From: KBS-96 sp964247975
GTDB lineage: Bacteria; Acidobacteriota; Terriglobia; Bryobacterales; Bryobacteraceae
Assembly: GCA_964247975.1 (NCBI GenBank)
Contig: CAXTWH010000001.1
Coordinates: forward strand, 1-64,000
Direction: 5' to 3'
Length of the DNA: 64,000 nucleotides
Shown here: in pieces, positions 52,221 through 61,027 of the stretch
Numbering within the stretch: the stretch's first letter is position 1
How the letters are laid out: each line of letters begins with the position of its first letter
The notes under the pieces: model-generated
Database searches by the model: none
Seen by the model: the letters and a program-made list of their open reading frames with translations, nothing else
Told to the model about the DNA's origin: nothing
Made by a program: the position numbers and the translations under genes

Positions 52221-52492
52221 CAGCCGCGATCGGAATACCAATTTTCGCGCTTCATTGCTTCTTCGGACAACACAGTGGTATCAGGACTGGTTACCAAGGC
52301 GTCAAGCTCGCGTTCCCATTCCTCGCCGCTGAGGGTAGAACATTCCTCGCCGCTGAGGGTAGAATCGGCAGCCAGTCGGCTTTGCTCTTGGACCATTTGT
52401 GTCAGGTAGGCTTCCAGGGAAAGGCCCCGTGTTCGCGCTTGCGCCAGCAGTCCGGCTTCTACCTGCGGGGATAAATCGAGCTTTACTGTCAT
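52220..52492 (-). CDS. Antitoxin partner of the PIN toxin
   Basis: The 90-residue protein begins with a ribbon-helix-helix-like segment (MTVKLDLSPQVEAGLLAQAR, then GLSLEAYLTQMVQEQS) and ends with an acidic tail and EEAMKRENWYSDRG. Position and coupling to the PIN gene identify it as the antitoxin. In the middle an eight-residue unit occurs twice in a row (STLSGEEC, STLSGEEW), the result of a 24-bp tandem duplication. It probably represses its own promoter in the 75 bp upstream. Confidence 0.82.
   Translation of the reverse strand: MTVKLDLSPQVEAGLLAQARTRGLSLEAYLTQMVQEQSRLAADSTLSGEECSTLSGEEWERELDALVTSPDTTVLSEEAMKRENWYSDRG
52317..52364 (-). repeat. 24-bp tandem duplication inside the antitoxin gene
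   Basis: The unit CATTCCTCGCCGCTGAGGGT plus AGAA occurs twice without gap (52317-52340 and 52341-52364). The repeat keeps the frame and adds eight residues to the linker between the DNA-binding and toxin-binding parts of the antitoxin. Confidence 0.95.
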
Positions 52493-52568
52493 ACCCTCAC
52501 CCTAAAGTTTTCCCCGTTTCCTGTCAACGCTCCTCCCCAGAAGAACGCAACTGAGTTCCTGGCGCAAA

Positions 52569-52829
52569 CTATTCCACCACAATCCGGCTGCCCTTACTTT
52601 TATCTTTAGACAGTCGCTCAATGCGGTAATCGATCAGTTCCCTCACGCCGCGCAGAAACTCCAAACGCGCTTCGCGGAAGTGCCGGGTCGCGTTTTCGGG
52701 CAGCATGGAAGACTCAGCGGCTTTCTCAAATCCTTCGCGCAGCCATTGGCCGAACCATGCGTTCTGGCGGGGGTTGCGAGTGGAACTGGAACTGTTCTGC
52801 GCGTCATTTGCCTCAGTTGATTCGTTCAC
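52569..52829 (-). CDS. Small protein coupled to the ArsA-type ATPase
   Basis: The 86-residue protein has a polar start (MNESTEANDAQNSSSSTRNP) and a charged helical C-terminal part (HFREARLEFLRGVRELIDYR). I do not recognise a characterised family. Its GTG overlaps the ArsA-type gene stop (GTGA), so the two are coupled, and it may assist the ATPase. The last 29 codons are repeated exactly at 51555. Confidence 0.7.
   Translation of the reverse strand: MNESTEANDAQNSSSSTRNPRQNAWFGQWLREGFEKAAESSMLPENATRHFREARLEFLRGVRELIDYRIERLSKDKSKGSRIVVE
52570..52659 (-). repeat. 90-bp direct repeat, proximal copy (3' end of small gene)
   Basis: This is the partner of 51555-51644, identical over 90 bp and in the same orientation, about 1.0 kb away. 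Here it is the natural 3' end of the small gene. The antitoxin and PIN toxin genes lie between the two copies. Confidence 0.85.
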
Positions 52830-54016
52830 GCCGATTGCCTCATTTCTACTATCAGCTTACGCCCGTTCAGGCGAGCCTTCACCGGCTGCAACGAAGCCAT
52901 CGTGGTCGGCAAACCCACATGGCGGCGAATGGTGCCGATTTCAATTACCAGTTCATCGTCTTTCTTGAACAAGCCGATTTCCGCTTTCTCCGCGAAAGCC
53001 ATTTCCAGACGGACCTCGTAATGCTCATCCACTTTGGCAAAGGAATACGGCGCTTCGGTTCGCGTTGTGGCGGCAGGGTCTTCCCCGTTGGGATATAAAA
53101 CCTGCGCCAGTTCCCGGAGCCGGTCATAGCCGAACACTTCCTGCGGAAACATCGGCACCTGCGAAACCGGAACCGGCGCGAAATACTGCTCAATGTCTTG
53201 CAGCGTTTTCTGCTGCGAAGCTCGCCAGTTTTCAAAAAAAGTGTCGCGCACCGCCGCCGGCAGTACGCGGTTCACAATCACCCGGTCAATCGTCAACCCA
53301 TATAAGGAAAAGTAAACAAAAGCCCGCTGCGTTTCCCGCAGCACCATTTTTTCCGGATTAGTCACCAAACGCCCGCTGGTAACGGCGGCATCTTCCAAGA
53401 CCAGGTCAATCCCTTCAATCTTCTGAAACAAATCCTGCACATTGCGGAAGTAACTGTCCGGCGGTAGTTCCACCGGGGAAAGGCGATTTGCAATTGGCCG
53501 CACCGCTTTCAGCATGCTGCTCTTAAAGCCGAAAATATGCTTCATGTACCAATCGAGCGTCGTCGGCAGGCTGATAAATCGCAGCGATTCCGCCGTGGGC
53601 GCGCAATCCAGCACCACCGCATCGAACTCGCCCGATTTTCGGTACTGGTTTACGTACATCATGGCGCTTAACTCTTCCATGCCTGGAAAAATCGCCATCT
53701 CTTCGGCTTCCACGCTTTCAAGCCCTGTAGTGCGCAGAATTGAAGTGATGTAGGTGGAAATTTCTTTCCAATAATGCTTGAACTCAAAGTTGATGTTCAC
53801 TTCTTGAATAAACAGGCGGTCGGCAATCTGCAGCGGTTCGGCGGTGCTGTTATTGAACAACGCGCCGCCGCGATCGAAGGCGTCGGACAAACTATGCGCC
53901 GGGTCCACGCTCACCACCAGCGTGCGCTTGCCCAGTTCAGCCAGTTGCACGCCGGTCGCAGCGGCCACGCTGGTTTTTCCCACCCCGCCTTTGCCGCTAT
54001 AAAGAAGAATCCGCAT
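52826..54016 (-). CDS. ArsA/Get3-family ATPase
   Basis: The 396-residue protein starts with the deviant Walker A of this family (YSGKGGVGKTSVAAA, residues about 6-20), followed by VVSVDPAHSLSDAF, the switch segment VVLDCAPTAESLRF and VTNPEKMVLRET. The C-terminal 80 residues (LEMAFAEKAEIGLFKKDDEL) form a small beta domain common in bacterial ArsA-like proteins. Family members are arsenite-pump ATPases or chaperones for tail-anchored membrane proteins. No arsB, arsR or arsC is nearby, so an arsenic role is not supported by context. The small gene at 52569 is coupled to it. Confidence 0.9.
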   Translation of the reverse strand: MRILLYSGKGGVGKTSVAAATGVQLAELGKRTLVVSVDPAHSLSDAFDRGGALFNNSTAEPLQIADRLFIQEVNINFEFKHYWKEISTYITSILRTTGLESVEAEEMAIFPGMEELSAMMYVNQYRKSGEFDAVVLDCAPTAESLRFISLPTTLDWYMKHIFGFKSSMLKAVRPIANRLSPVELPPDSYFRNVQDLFQKIEGIDLVLEDAAVTSGRLVTNPEKMVLRETQRAFVYFSLYGLTIDRVIVNRVLPAAVRDTFFENWRASQQKTLQDIEQYFAPVPVSQVPMFPQEVFGYDRLRELAQVLYPNGEDPAATTRTEAPYSFAKVDEHYEVRLEMAFAEKAEIGLFKKDDELVIEIGTIRRHVGLPTTMASLQPVKARLNGRKLIVEMRQSA

Positions 54017-54188
54017 GACCAGTTAGATGCAGTGGCTTGGGAGAACATTTAAAATCACTTGGTTGCCCTTTCCCAAGCGGATTCCCAAAACCATAAAATC
54101 GTGGTATGCTAACGGCTTCCTTGCGCCGGCCTTGTAGCAGGTTCAACTGCGGGAAGACAAATTTCCGCTTCACCGGAATCGAGTGTTT

Positions 54189-55307
54189 ATGAAGAGCGGC
54201 CTCCTTTTATTTTGTATTGTTTCTTTCGCTGCCCATGCAGCTTCGCCTAATAAGGCGGAGACTTCGCTAGGGAGCGCAACCAATTCCTCGCAGTGGAACG
54301 CCGCCGCCGCCGCTAAATACATGGACCATCGCGCCGCTTGGTGGGAAAGTTGGCCTGCTTCGCAGCGCGATCATCAAACCGTCTGCGTATCGTGCCATAC
54401 GATACTGCCTTATGCGTTGGCCCGGCCCAAATTAACTGCCGCTTTGCATGAACAGAATACGCCCGGCCCGGAACGCGAACTGCTTCAGCATGTCCAGAAA
54501 CGGGTGTCTCTTTGGAGCGAAGTAAAGCCTTATTACACGGATTCTGATTCCGGTCCCGGCAAGAGCAAGGAATCGCGTTCCACCGAATCTGTGCTGAACG
54601 CGCTGGTGCTGGCAAGCAACAATGCCGGGGAAAAACATTTGGACCCTCTGACCCGCACCGCTTTCAACAACGCCTGGGCTTTGCAGCTTCAATCCGGCGA
54701 ACACGCCGGAGCCTGGACGTGGCAGGTGTTTCACTTGTCGCCCTGGGAAGGAAATGAATCGCAGTACCAGGGCGCAACGTTCATGGCCTTAGCGGTAGCT
54801 TGGGCGCCGGATCATTACAGCAAAACTCCCGCCATTCAAAACAATCTGCGCGCTCTTCGCTCTTACCTGAAGCGTGAATATCCAAACCAGCCTTTATTGA
54901 ATCGCGTGGTTCTCTTATGGGCTTCCGCGAAAATGCCGGGCCTGCTTTCGAATAAAGAAAAAAAGCAATTGATTGACACTCTGCTGAAGCAGCAACAACC
55001 GGACGGCGGCTGGAACCTAGCCAGCCTGGGAACCTGGACGCGCTCGGACCACACCGCGCAGGAAACCGGCAGCGACGGATACGCCACCGGCCTGATTACC
55101 CTGGCGCTCGAAAAAACAGGAAGCAGGCATGATCGGAACGCGCTCGAACAAGGACGCGCCTGGCTGGAACATCACCAGAATCAGGATGACGGCTCCTGGC
55201 GGGCTTCTTCGTTAAACAAAAAGCGCGATCCTAACACCGACATCGGGCGATTTATGACCGATGCGGCCACAGGCTACGCGGTTTTGGCTTTGGCGGGAAG
55301 TCGTTAA
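54189..55307 (+). CDS. Secreted protein with a c-type haem motif and a terpene-cyclase-like toroid
   Basis: The protein of 372 residues has a signal peptide (GLLLFCIVSFAAHAASP), then a single CVSCH haem-binding motif near residue 65. The rest is a helical repeat region like the alpha/alpha barrel of squalene-hopene cyclases and prenyltransferases, with QW-type motifs QQPDGGWNLASLG and NQDDGSWRASS and the block GSDGYATGLITLAL. No DxDD catalytic motif was seen, so it is probably not a cyclase but a sensor or binding protein. The ATG at 54189 is used instead of the GTG at 54183. A terminator follows at 55431. Confidence 0.82.
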   Translation: MKSGLLLFCIVSFAAHAASPNKAETSLGSATNSSQWNAAAAAKYMDHRAAWWESWPASQRDHQTVCVSCHTILPYALARPKLTAALHEQNTPGPERELLQHVQKRVSLWSEVKPYYTDSDSGPGKSKESRSTESVLNALVLASNNAGEKHLDPLTRTAFNNAWALQLQSGEHAGAWTWQVFHLSPWEGNESQYQGATFMALAVAWAPDHYSKTPAIQNNLRALRSYLKREYPNQPLLNRVVLLWASAKMPGLLSNKEKKQLIDTLLKQQQPDGGWNLASLGTWTRSDHTAQETGSDGYATGLITLALEKTGSRHDRNALEQGRAWLEHHQNQDDGSWRASSLNKKRDPNTDIGRFMTDAATGYAVLALAGSR

Positions 55308-55430
55308 TCCCCAAGAAGTTCATCTAAAGACTTTCGGTTTGTTATTCAATAACGATTCTGGCGGATACCGCTATGAAATGCAGGACGACATGTGGCGCGG
55401 ACTCAAAGGGAAGAAAGGAAATAAACTAGG

Positions 55431-55470
55431 GTGAGCTGGAAAAACCAGCTCACGTGTTCTTGTTTTTCCC
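55431..55470 (+). terminator. Rho-independent terminator
   Basis: A nine-bp perfect stem (GTGAGCTGG at 55431-55439 against CCAGCTCAC at 55445-55453) with an AAAAA loop is followed by GTGTTCTTGTTTTT. It lies 124 bp downstream of the haem-motif gene on the same strand. The stretch 55308-55430 between them holds no start codon with a useful frame. Confidence 0.8.
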
Positions 55471-55599
55471 TTACGGCCACGCTGGAGATTATCCGCCAAA
55501 TTCATACAGCCGCTACAGTATGTCTTCGCCACTTCCAGCGCGGCGGAATTATCGCGCTGGATACAGAAACGGAATCCACAAACTTGTAGCCCCGATGTC

Positions 55600-56352
55600 C
55601 TACTTTGCGCGATGCTCCGTCCACAGGTCGCGAGCTAGCTGAACGATTTCCTGTGGCGGCGTGTCCGGCGAAAGGCTGAGCAGCTTTTGAAGACCGGCAT
55701 CGCGCATTTGAGGAGCGGTGGTCCTGTCTGCGCTTGCAAGCGCAGTTCTCAGTAGCTGTACGTTGTAATCCGTGCAATAAGCGGGAGTTCCGGGCTGCTG
55801 GCGCCAGGATTCGGACAGCGGGCCCGCATCAATGCCATCAAAGCCCATGTCATCCATTAGTGCGATCACGACTTGTTTGACTTTGCGGTCATCCCCCGCG
55901 ACGGGAAGGGCAATGCGGTTCTCCGAGCCTTTCGGAAGTCCGCCGTGGATCAGGCTGTTGGTGGTGATGCTGTTGAAGGCTTTAACAACGGAATGACCCA
56001 GCACACTGGAAGTCCACTCGCTTTCTGCCATCCCTGCTTCGATCTCATTAATTACGCCGTCGCGAGGAGGATAATAATTCCCGGTATCGATAATCGGTGT
56101 TCCTTCGGGCAGCTCACGAAGCAGGTCCTTGGGCAGCAAAGGTACACTCTTCATCGGTATCGTAATGACAAGCAGGTCTACCCCCTTAGCCACCTCCGAA
56201 ATGACTACGGGAGTCGCCCCGGTTTGCTCGGCAACGGTGGAAAGTGTCGCCGGACCACGCGAGTTTGCGATCTGGACGGTGTGCCTAAGTTTGCGAAAGT
56301 GGACAGCAAGGGCCGATCCGATGTTGCCCGCTCCTATAATTCCAATCTTCAT
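55600..56352 (-). CDS. NADPH:F420-oxidoreductase-like NAD(P)-binding protein
   Basis: The 250-residue protein has the dinucleotide-binding start MKIGIIGAGNIGSALAVHFR, an ANSRGP loop that fits NADP, the DLLVITIPMKSV strand and the IIDTGNYYPPRDG motif. The middle (VVKAFNSITTNSLIHGG) matches the F420-dependent NADP oxidoreductase-like family, which also includes many F420-free reductases. The reaction is not known. It has a good ribosome-binding site (AGGAG). It is divergent from a TetR-type gene, which most likely controls it. Confidence 0.85.
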   Translation of the reverse strand: MKIGIIGAGNIGSALAVHFRKLRHTVQIANSRGPATLSTVAEQTGATPVVISEVAKGVDLLVITIPMKSVPLLPKDLLRELPEGTPIIDTGNYYPPRDGVINEIEAGMAESEWTSSVLGHSVVKAFNSITTNSLIHGGLPKGSENRIALPVAGDDRKVKQVVIALMDDMGFDGIDAGPLSESWRQQPGTPAYCTDYNVQLLRTALASADRTTAPQMRDAGLQKLLSLSPDTPPQEIVQLARDLWTEHRAK

Positions 56353-56385
56353 TTCTTCTCCTGTTTGGCTTCGATGGTGGTGATA

Positions 56386-56427
56386 CTACAACGTACGTTT
56401 TCCTAGATGCGGAAACGAGCGTTGTAG
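56386..56427. promoter_or_regulatory. Likely TetR operator
   Basis: The spacer between the oxidoreductase and the TetR-type gene holds an interrupted inverted repeat: CTACAACGTACGTTTTCC (56386-56403), seven bases, GGAAACGAGCGTTGTAG (56411-56427). The left arm contains AACGTACGTT, itself a palindrome. The size and place fit a TetR dimer site that controls both genes. Confidence 0.65.
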
Positions 56428-56478
56428 ATTCAGCGAAAGCTGTTTATTCTGGAAAAGAAGGTTGAACCTACGAGGAAC

Positions 56479-57132
56479 ATGAACAATACATCCAAAGCGG
56501 CGATGATCGCCGAAAAGGACCGCGCAATCGTGCTTGCTGCTCGTGAGAACTTTTTGCGGGACGGTTTCGCCGGGGCATCTATGGATGTGATCGCGACATC
56601 CGCAGGCGTTTCGGTGAAAACGATCTACAGCCATTTCGAGAACAAAAGCGAACTCTTCAGTAAGGTAATGATCGCCGCCTGCAACGGCGATAATCTTCTT
56701 TCTGGAGAAACTCCGTCCGATGAGGTGCTTTCCAAGCAGTTTTCCTGGTTTAAGGATACGACCCGGCGCGGGCTCATGGAAGCTGGCAGGGAATATCTTC
56801 GCCACCTGCTTTCAACGGAGCAACTGGCTCTTTATCGCGTTGTAACGCGTGATGCCGACCGTTTCCCGGAATTGGGCTGGCAATACCAAAAGAATGTCGC
56901 TCAAGGCAGGACGCGCATCTTAATTGCTTATCTCAGAAGCCTTACTCGAACGAACGCCTGGGCGAAAAGAGATGCAACCCAGGATGCCGCCCTTTATGAA
57001 GCCCTGCTGCGCGCTGGCATTTACGAAGAAGCCTTACACGGCCTCGTTAAAGTTAACTCGGACGTAATCGACAAGCAGGCACGTTCGTCCGCTAAGACGA
57101 TGTGGAAGTGGCTCGCAACCGATTGCGGGTAG
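56479..57132 (+). CDS. TetR/AcrR-family repressor
   Basis: The 217-residue protein has an N-terminal TetR helix-turn-helix (AARENFLRDGFAGASMDVIA, then TSAGVSVKTIYSHFENKSEL), with a ligand-binding helical domain behind it that resembles the AefR/YcdC-type C-terminal domain (YLRHLLSTEQLALYRVVTRD, then FPELGWQYQKN). It most likely represses itself and the divergent oxidoreductase through the repeat at 56386. The ligand is unknown. Confidence 0.92.
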   Translation: MNNTSKAAMIAEKDRAIVLAARENFLRDGFAGASMDVIATSAGVSVKTIYSHFENKSELFSKVMIAACNGDNLLSGETPSDEVLSKQFSWFKDTTRRGLMEAGREYLRHLLSTEQLALYRVVTRDADRFPELGWQYQKNVAQGRTRILIAYLRSLTRTNAWAKRDATQDAALYEALLRAGIYEEALHGLVKVNSDVIDKQARSSAKTMWKWLATDCG

Positions 57133-57281
57133 CTACCGAGAAATGGAATGAGCAGGTTCTTCGCAGAAGGATGGTGTTACGGGCAACATGCTATGCCTAT
57201 ATTAAGGCTTGTTGCAAATCTTGCACTACCAGACAAGGATACTCCCGCTAACAGCACAGCGCGATCCGGGCTTCCGTTAGA

Positions 57282-57321
57282 AAGGGCGGCAAAATGAGCT
57301 ATCTGCGCCATTGCCGCCCTT
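57282..57321 (-). terminator. Terminator hairpin of the third TonB receptor
   Basis: An 11-bp perfect stem (AAGGGCGGCAA at 57282-57292 against TTGCCGCCCTT at 57311-57321) lies 16 bp past the receptor stop on the minus strand. The stretch behind it (TCTAACGG) has few T residues, so it may be a weak terminator or an mRNA-stabilising hairpin. Confidence 0.6.
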
Positions 57322-57336
57322 CACCACGCTCCCAAA

Positions 57337-60300
57337 TCAGAATGTGATACGACCGGTTAATTGCATGGATCGCGGTCCCGCGCCTTCAGCAGACTGCAAA
57401 GAAGTAATCTGCCCGAAAGCGGGAACGCCCACTGTCAGATTCGGCGGCGGCGCGTAGTTCGGATGATTGAACAGATTAGCGACCTGCGCTCCGAACTGCA
57501 CGTGAATCCGCTCTGTAATCGGAATTCGTTTCAACAAGGACAAGGAAACCACTTGGCTGCCCGGCCCGACAATGTCGCCTTGTGAGGCATTGCCGAAACG
57601 CCCGATAGCATCACCAGGATCAGCATACGCATTTTGATTGATCCAGGCATTCAGCGACTGGCCGGCATAAGGCGACACGCCCGAAACGCGGTCAGCCCGT
57701 CCGCCGTTGTAGTTGGAAGGAAGCTGATTGTAGCCTGTTCCTGATGGATCGCTGGTGGTTGTCACCGTCATAAACGGACCGCTTTGAAATACGCAAACGC
57801 CGCTCAACTCCCACCCGCCGATCACCCGATCCACTAGATTGTTTGTGCTGTTCAGATAAGCGCGACCTTTGCCGAACGGCAGTTCATAAAGAAACGTGGC
57901 CAGTACGCGATGGCGGCGCGTGTACGGCGTGTTTCCGTAATCAAGCGAAGGATTATAAGGATCAGTCAGCACGTTGCCCATTTCGTTCGCAAAGGCGGTA
58001 GCGCTGGAAGAAGCGGCCCCATTGGTGTTCGCCAAGTTGCGGGCATAAGTGTAGCTGAGTTCAAATTGCAGGCTGCTGCTGCGCTTATGCAGCGAAATGG
58101 TGCCGGCGTTGTAGTTCGAAAACCCGAGCGATTCTTGAGACAGAATTTCGGACATCTGCGGGAAAGGCACGGCACTGGCCAGCGTATTGTAGCCGAGCGT
58201 ATTCGGGTGAAGCTGATTAATGTTGGCTTGTACACCCAGGTTCGAGCCGTGATTGCCGTCATAAGAAACACGTAGGCCGACGCCCTTGCCGAAATCGCGT
58301 TCCAGCGTCAAATTCCACTGCTGCACATAAGGGTCTTTATAATGCAGGTTGGAAGCCAGATCGAAATACTGCGTGCCGGGCTGCGAAATGTTCGACGGGA
58401 AAGAATAAGGCAAACTGTAAACCGGCACTCCATTAGCGTTCAGTGAATTGCTGAAGGTTCCTAGATTGCTCGATTCCACTGCCCAGCCGTCAATCGCGCC
58501 GCTGGCAAGCAGAGCCTCAATATATCGCCCGTATCCGCCGCGCAATACCGTTTTGTTATCGCTGAATGGCCGCCAGGCGAACCCTACCCGCGGCGCAAAA
58601 TCAGTGTAATTGGGAAAGCGCAGGTTCGATGGGACGCCAAGCTGCGAAGCAGTAAAGATCGGTGTGGGCGCAATCGCCTGAACAAAACCGGGATTCAGAT
58701 TAGCATAGGTTTTTTGCGAAGGCAGTATCACGGCTCCATGCACGGTTTGGCCATCCTGGGTGCTGGTGTAATCAGGATCGAAGTTCGCGAGGTTGGAATT
58801 GTGATCGTGGAACGACGGATGAAATTCCCAACGCAAACCAAAGTTAAGGGTAAGTGAAGGCGTTACTTTCCAATCATCCTGTCCGAAGAAAGCGTAGTGC
58901 ATGGCGTACGCATAGGTGTCCGGATTGATTACCGTAGCGACAGTGCTGCTGTCCGGGTAGCCCAGCAGGAAAGAAGCAAAAGGCGTGCCGGCGCCGTTTC
59001 CAAGCAGCGCGCTCATCGCGCCGCCATTGAACTGGTAAGATCCCAGGCGATAATCACTGAATACTTGAGTGTGAAGGCTGGAAAGGCGGCGAACATCTCC
59101 GCCGAATTTCAGGGTGTGCTTGCCTTTTGTATAAGTGAGCGAATCGAGAATCTGGCTGGTGCCTTCTTTCCGTGTCAGGTAGGCGCTTGGATTGTGAACG
59201 CCGATAAAACCGGCAATGGTAATGGTGGGAACGTTATCGCCGCCTGGCAGCGGACCGGGCAAATTAGTTAATCCTAATTCGTTAGCCGCTTGCTGCGAAG
59301 TAACGCCAAACGTGATGTCGCGATGAATTCGGGTAAATCCGCCGCGTATTTCGTTCACTAGGCTGGGGCTGATTACCCAGTTGTGTGCCACCGTGAAAGC
59401 GTTGTAGATTTCCGGCTTTGAGGTGGAACCAAGAAGCTCTGAACCGGGATTGCCGGAAGCATCCTTTGCATAATCCAGAACACGGCGGTTCTTGTAGGTG
59501 TAGCGCGCGTAAAGAAGCTGTTTGGAGTTCAGCACTTGATCAATGCGCAGATCGCCCTGCGCGCTGTTAATCGGAACATTGAACGATGCCAAATAATTGT
59601 TTGCTACCGCGTTCGCGTCGCCGTAATTCGGAAGCGGATAGAAGTTGTTTAAAAGCTTCTGCGAGTAAGGACTGATCTGGCTGATGGGGATTTGGTTGCC
59701 GGGGTAGCCAGTTAAGGGATCAGCATAAACCGACAAATCTCCTTGACGCATCGCCGCAGTCGGTACGCTTTCCACTACTTGATACTGCTTCGGCAGACGC
59801 AATGCCTCAAAGCTGCCGAAGAAAAAAGTTTTGTCGTGGCCGTTATACAAACCGGGAATCACAATAGGACCGCCCAGGTAAGCGCCGAAATCATTCATCT
59901 TGAGGGTAGGCGCAACGTGGCTGAAAGTATCCGCAGCATTTAAATCGCTGTTCTGAAAATTTTCAAACAAGCCGCCATGAAGAAAGTTGTTGCCGGACTT
60001 TGAAACCGTAGTGATATCAGCCACGCCGCCGAATTCAGCGGGATTCAAAGTCTCGCTGATTTTGATCTCTTCAATCGCGTTGAACGAAGGAAATAACTCA
60101 CCCAATGCGCCCATGCTGCCGGGACCAACGGAACTGATGCCGTCAATGGTAATGGAAAGCTGCGACGGCGTGGCTCCAGCCACTGCAATATTGCCGGTCG
60201 CATCGGTTTGCACGCCCGGCTGCGCCGTTAGCGTAGAAAACGCGCTGGTAGAACCGGTGGAACGGGTAGTAATCGCAACCGGCAGATTCGTCAACTCAAG

Positions 60301-60720
60301 GCTGCCTTTGGATTCTGAGATGTTGGAAGCGTCTGTTTGCACCACCGCCTCGGCAGCGGATTCCACATTCACCGTTTGCTGCTGCGTAGCCAGCACTAGG
60401 TTTGCATCCAGGCGCTTGGTTTCTCGCGCGCTCAAGTCAAACGCTGAAAACTGAAGCTTGCTCATTCCTACGGCTTCCACCGTCAATTGATAAGTGCCGA
60501 TCTCGACGTTCACAAACTGATAAGTGCCGCTGGCATCCGTCAAAGTGTTCTGCGTCGCGCTGGTTCCTGTGTTGACGAGCTGCACTTTCGCATTGGGAAC
60601 AACCGCGCCGGACGGTTCCTTTACAGTGCCGAGCACCGTTCCAAACGTCGATTGCGCCTGAATGCGAACAACGGCGCAAAGCAAAAGAACGCTGACACAA
60701 AGCAGCCTGAAAGATTTCAC
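57337..60720 (-). CDS. TonB-dependent receptor with N-terminal carboxypeptidase-regulatory-like domain
   Basis: This outer-membrane receptor of 1127 residues has a signal peptide (LLCVSVLLLCAVVRIQAQ), a Cna-B-like domain (GTVLGTVKEPSGAVVPNAKV), a plug domain (PSQLSITIDGISSVGPGSMG, then TLNPAEFGGVADITTVSKSG) and a long barrel ending RSMQLTGRITF. It starts at a GTG with a perfect AGGAGG at 60728-60733, seven bases away. A good promoter lies upstream. It follows the amine dehydrogenase genes on the same strand at a distance of 307 bp; it may import a substrate for them, but has its own promoter. Confidence 0.93.
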   Translation of the reverse strand: MKSFRLLCVSVLLLCAVVRIQAQSTFGTVLGTVKEPSGAVVPNAKVQLVNTGTSATQNTLTDASGTYQFVNVEIGTYQLTVEAVGMSKLQFSAFDLSARETKRLDANLVLATQQQTVNVESAAEAVVQTDASNISESKGSLELTNLPVAITTRSTGSTSAFSTLTAQPGVQTDATGNIAVAGATPSQLSITIDGISSVGPGSMGALGELFPSFNAIEEIKISETLNPAEFGGVADITTVSKSGNNFLHGGLFENFQNSDLNAADTFSHVAPTLKMNDFGAYLGGPIVIPGLYNGHDKTFFFGSFEALRLPKQYQVVESVPTAAMRQGDLSVYADPLTGYPGNQIPISQISPYSQKLLNNFYPLPNYGDANAVANNYLASFNVPINSAQGDLRIDQVLNSKQLLYARYTYKNRRVLDYAKDASGNPGSELLGSTSKPEIYNAFTVAHNWVISPSLVNEIRGGFTRIHRDITFGVTSQQAANELGLTNLPGPLPGGDNVPTITIAGFIGVHNPSAYLTRKEGTSQILDSLTYTKGKHTLKFGGDVRRLSSLHTQVFSDYRLGSYQFNGGAMSALLGNGAGTPFASFLLGYPDSSTVATVINPDTYAYAMHYAFFGQDDWKVTPSLTLNFGLRWEFHPSFHDHNSNLANFDPDYTSTQDGQTVHGAVILPSQKTYANLNPGFVQAIAPTPIFTASQLGVPSNLRFPNYTDFAPRVGFAWRPFSDNKTVLRGGYGRYIEALLASGAIDGWAVESSNLGTFSNSLNANGVPVYSLPYSFPSNISQPGTQYFDLASNLHYKDPYVQQWNLTLERDFGKGVGLRVSYDGNHGSNLGVQANINQLHPNTLGYNTLASAVPFPQMSEILSQESLGFSNYNAGTISLHKRSSSLQFELSYTYARNLANTNGAASSSATAFANEMGNVLTDPYNPSLDYGNTPYTRRHRVLATFLYELPFGKGRAYLNSTNNLVDRVIGGWELSGVCVFQSGPFMTVTTTSDPSGTGYNQLPSNYNGGRADRVSGVSPYAGQSLNAWINQNAYADPGDAIGRFGNASQGDIVGPGSQVVSLSLLKRIPITERIHVQFGAQVANLFNHPNYAPPPNLTVGVPAFGQITSLQSAEGAGPRSMQLTGRITF

Positions 60721-61027
60721 GCGCGGACCTCCTGAATCGTCCTAAGGTGAGGGAATTTGCAAACAGAAAATCAACGGGGATCAATACAGCCGGCGGAACG
60801 GGGAAGACTGTTTAAGACGGATTACCGAATGGTAGTAGACAACGCAATTTTAGTCAAGCGAAAGCAAACGGTTCTGAAATGAAATACCAGAAAAATTCTT
60901 TTGTTCTGCTGATAAATAAAAGTTGCCATACACAGGTAAATTGCCGTGCTTTGTGCGCACATTAAAGCCACACGCGCACACCGATTTTCTTACATTCAAT
61001 CCAGTTCCGAGCCGCGAAATTGAATTC
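60721..61027. other. Intergenic region between amine dehydrogenase and TonB receptor
   Basis: No gene was recognised in these 307 bp. They hold the receptor's AGGAGG ribosome-binding site (60728-60733), its promoter (60829-60857) and an AT-rich stretch near 60870-60930. No clear terminator for the beta-subunit gene was seen. Confidence 0.5.
60829..60857 (-). promoter_or_regulatory. Likely sigma-70 promoter of the third TonB receptor
   Basis: On the minus strand TTGACT (60852-60857) and TACCAT (60829-60834) are separated by 17 bases, about 110 bp upstream of the GTG. The match to -35 is five of six bases and to -10 four of six. Confidence 0.5.

Noticed and set aside
55308..55430. Possible small gene after the haem-motif gene
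   Set aside because: The only frames with protein-like composition lack a start codon, and the longest ATG frame has 18 codons.
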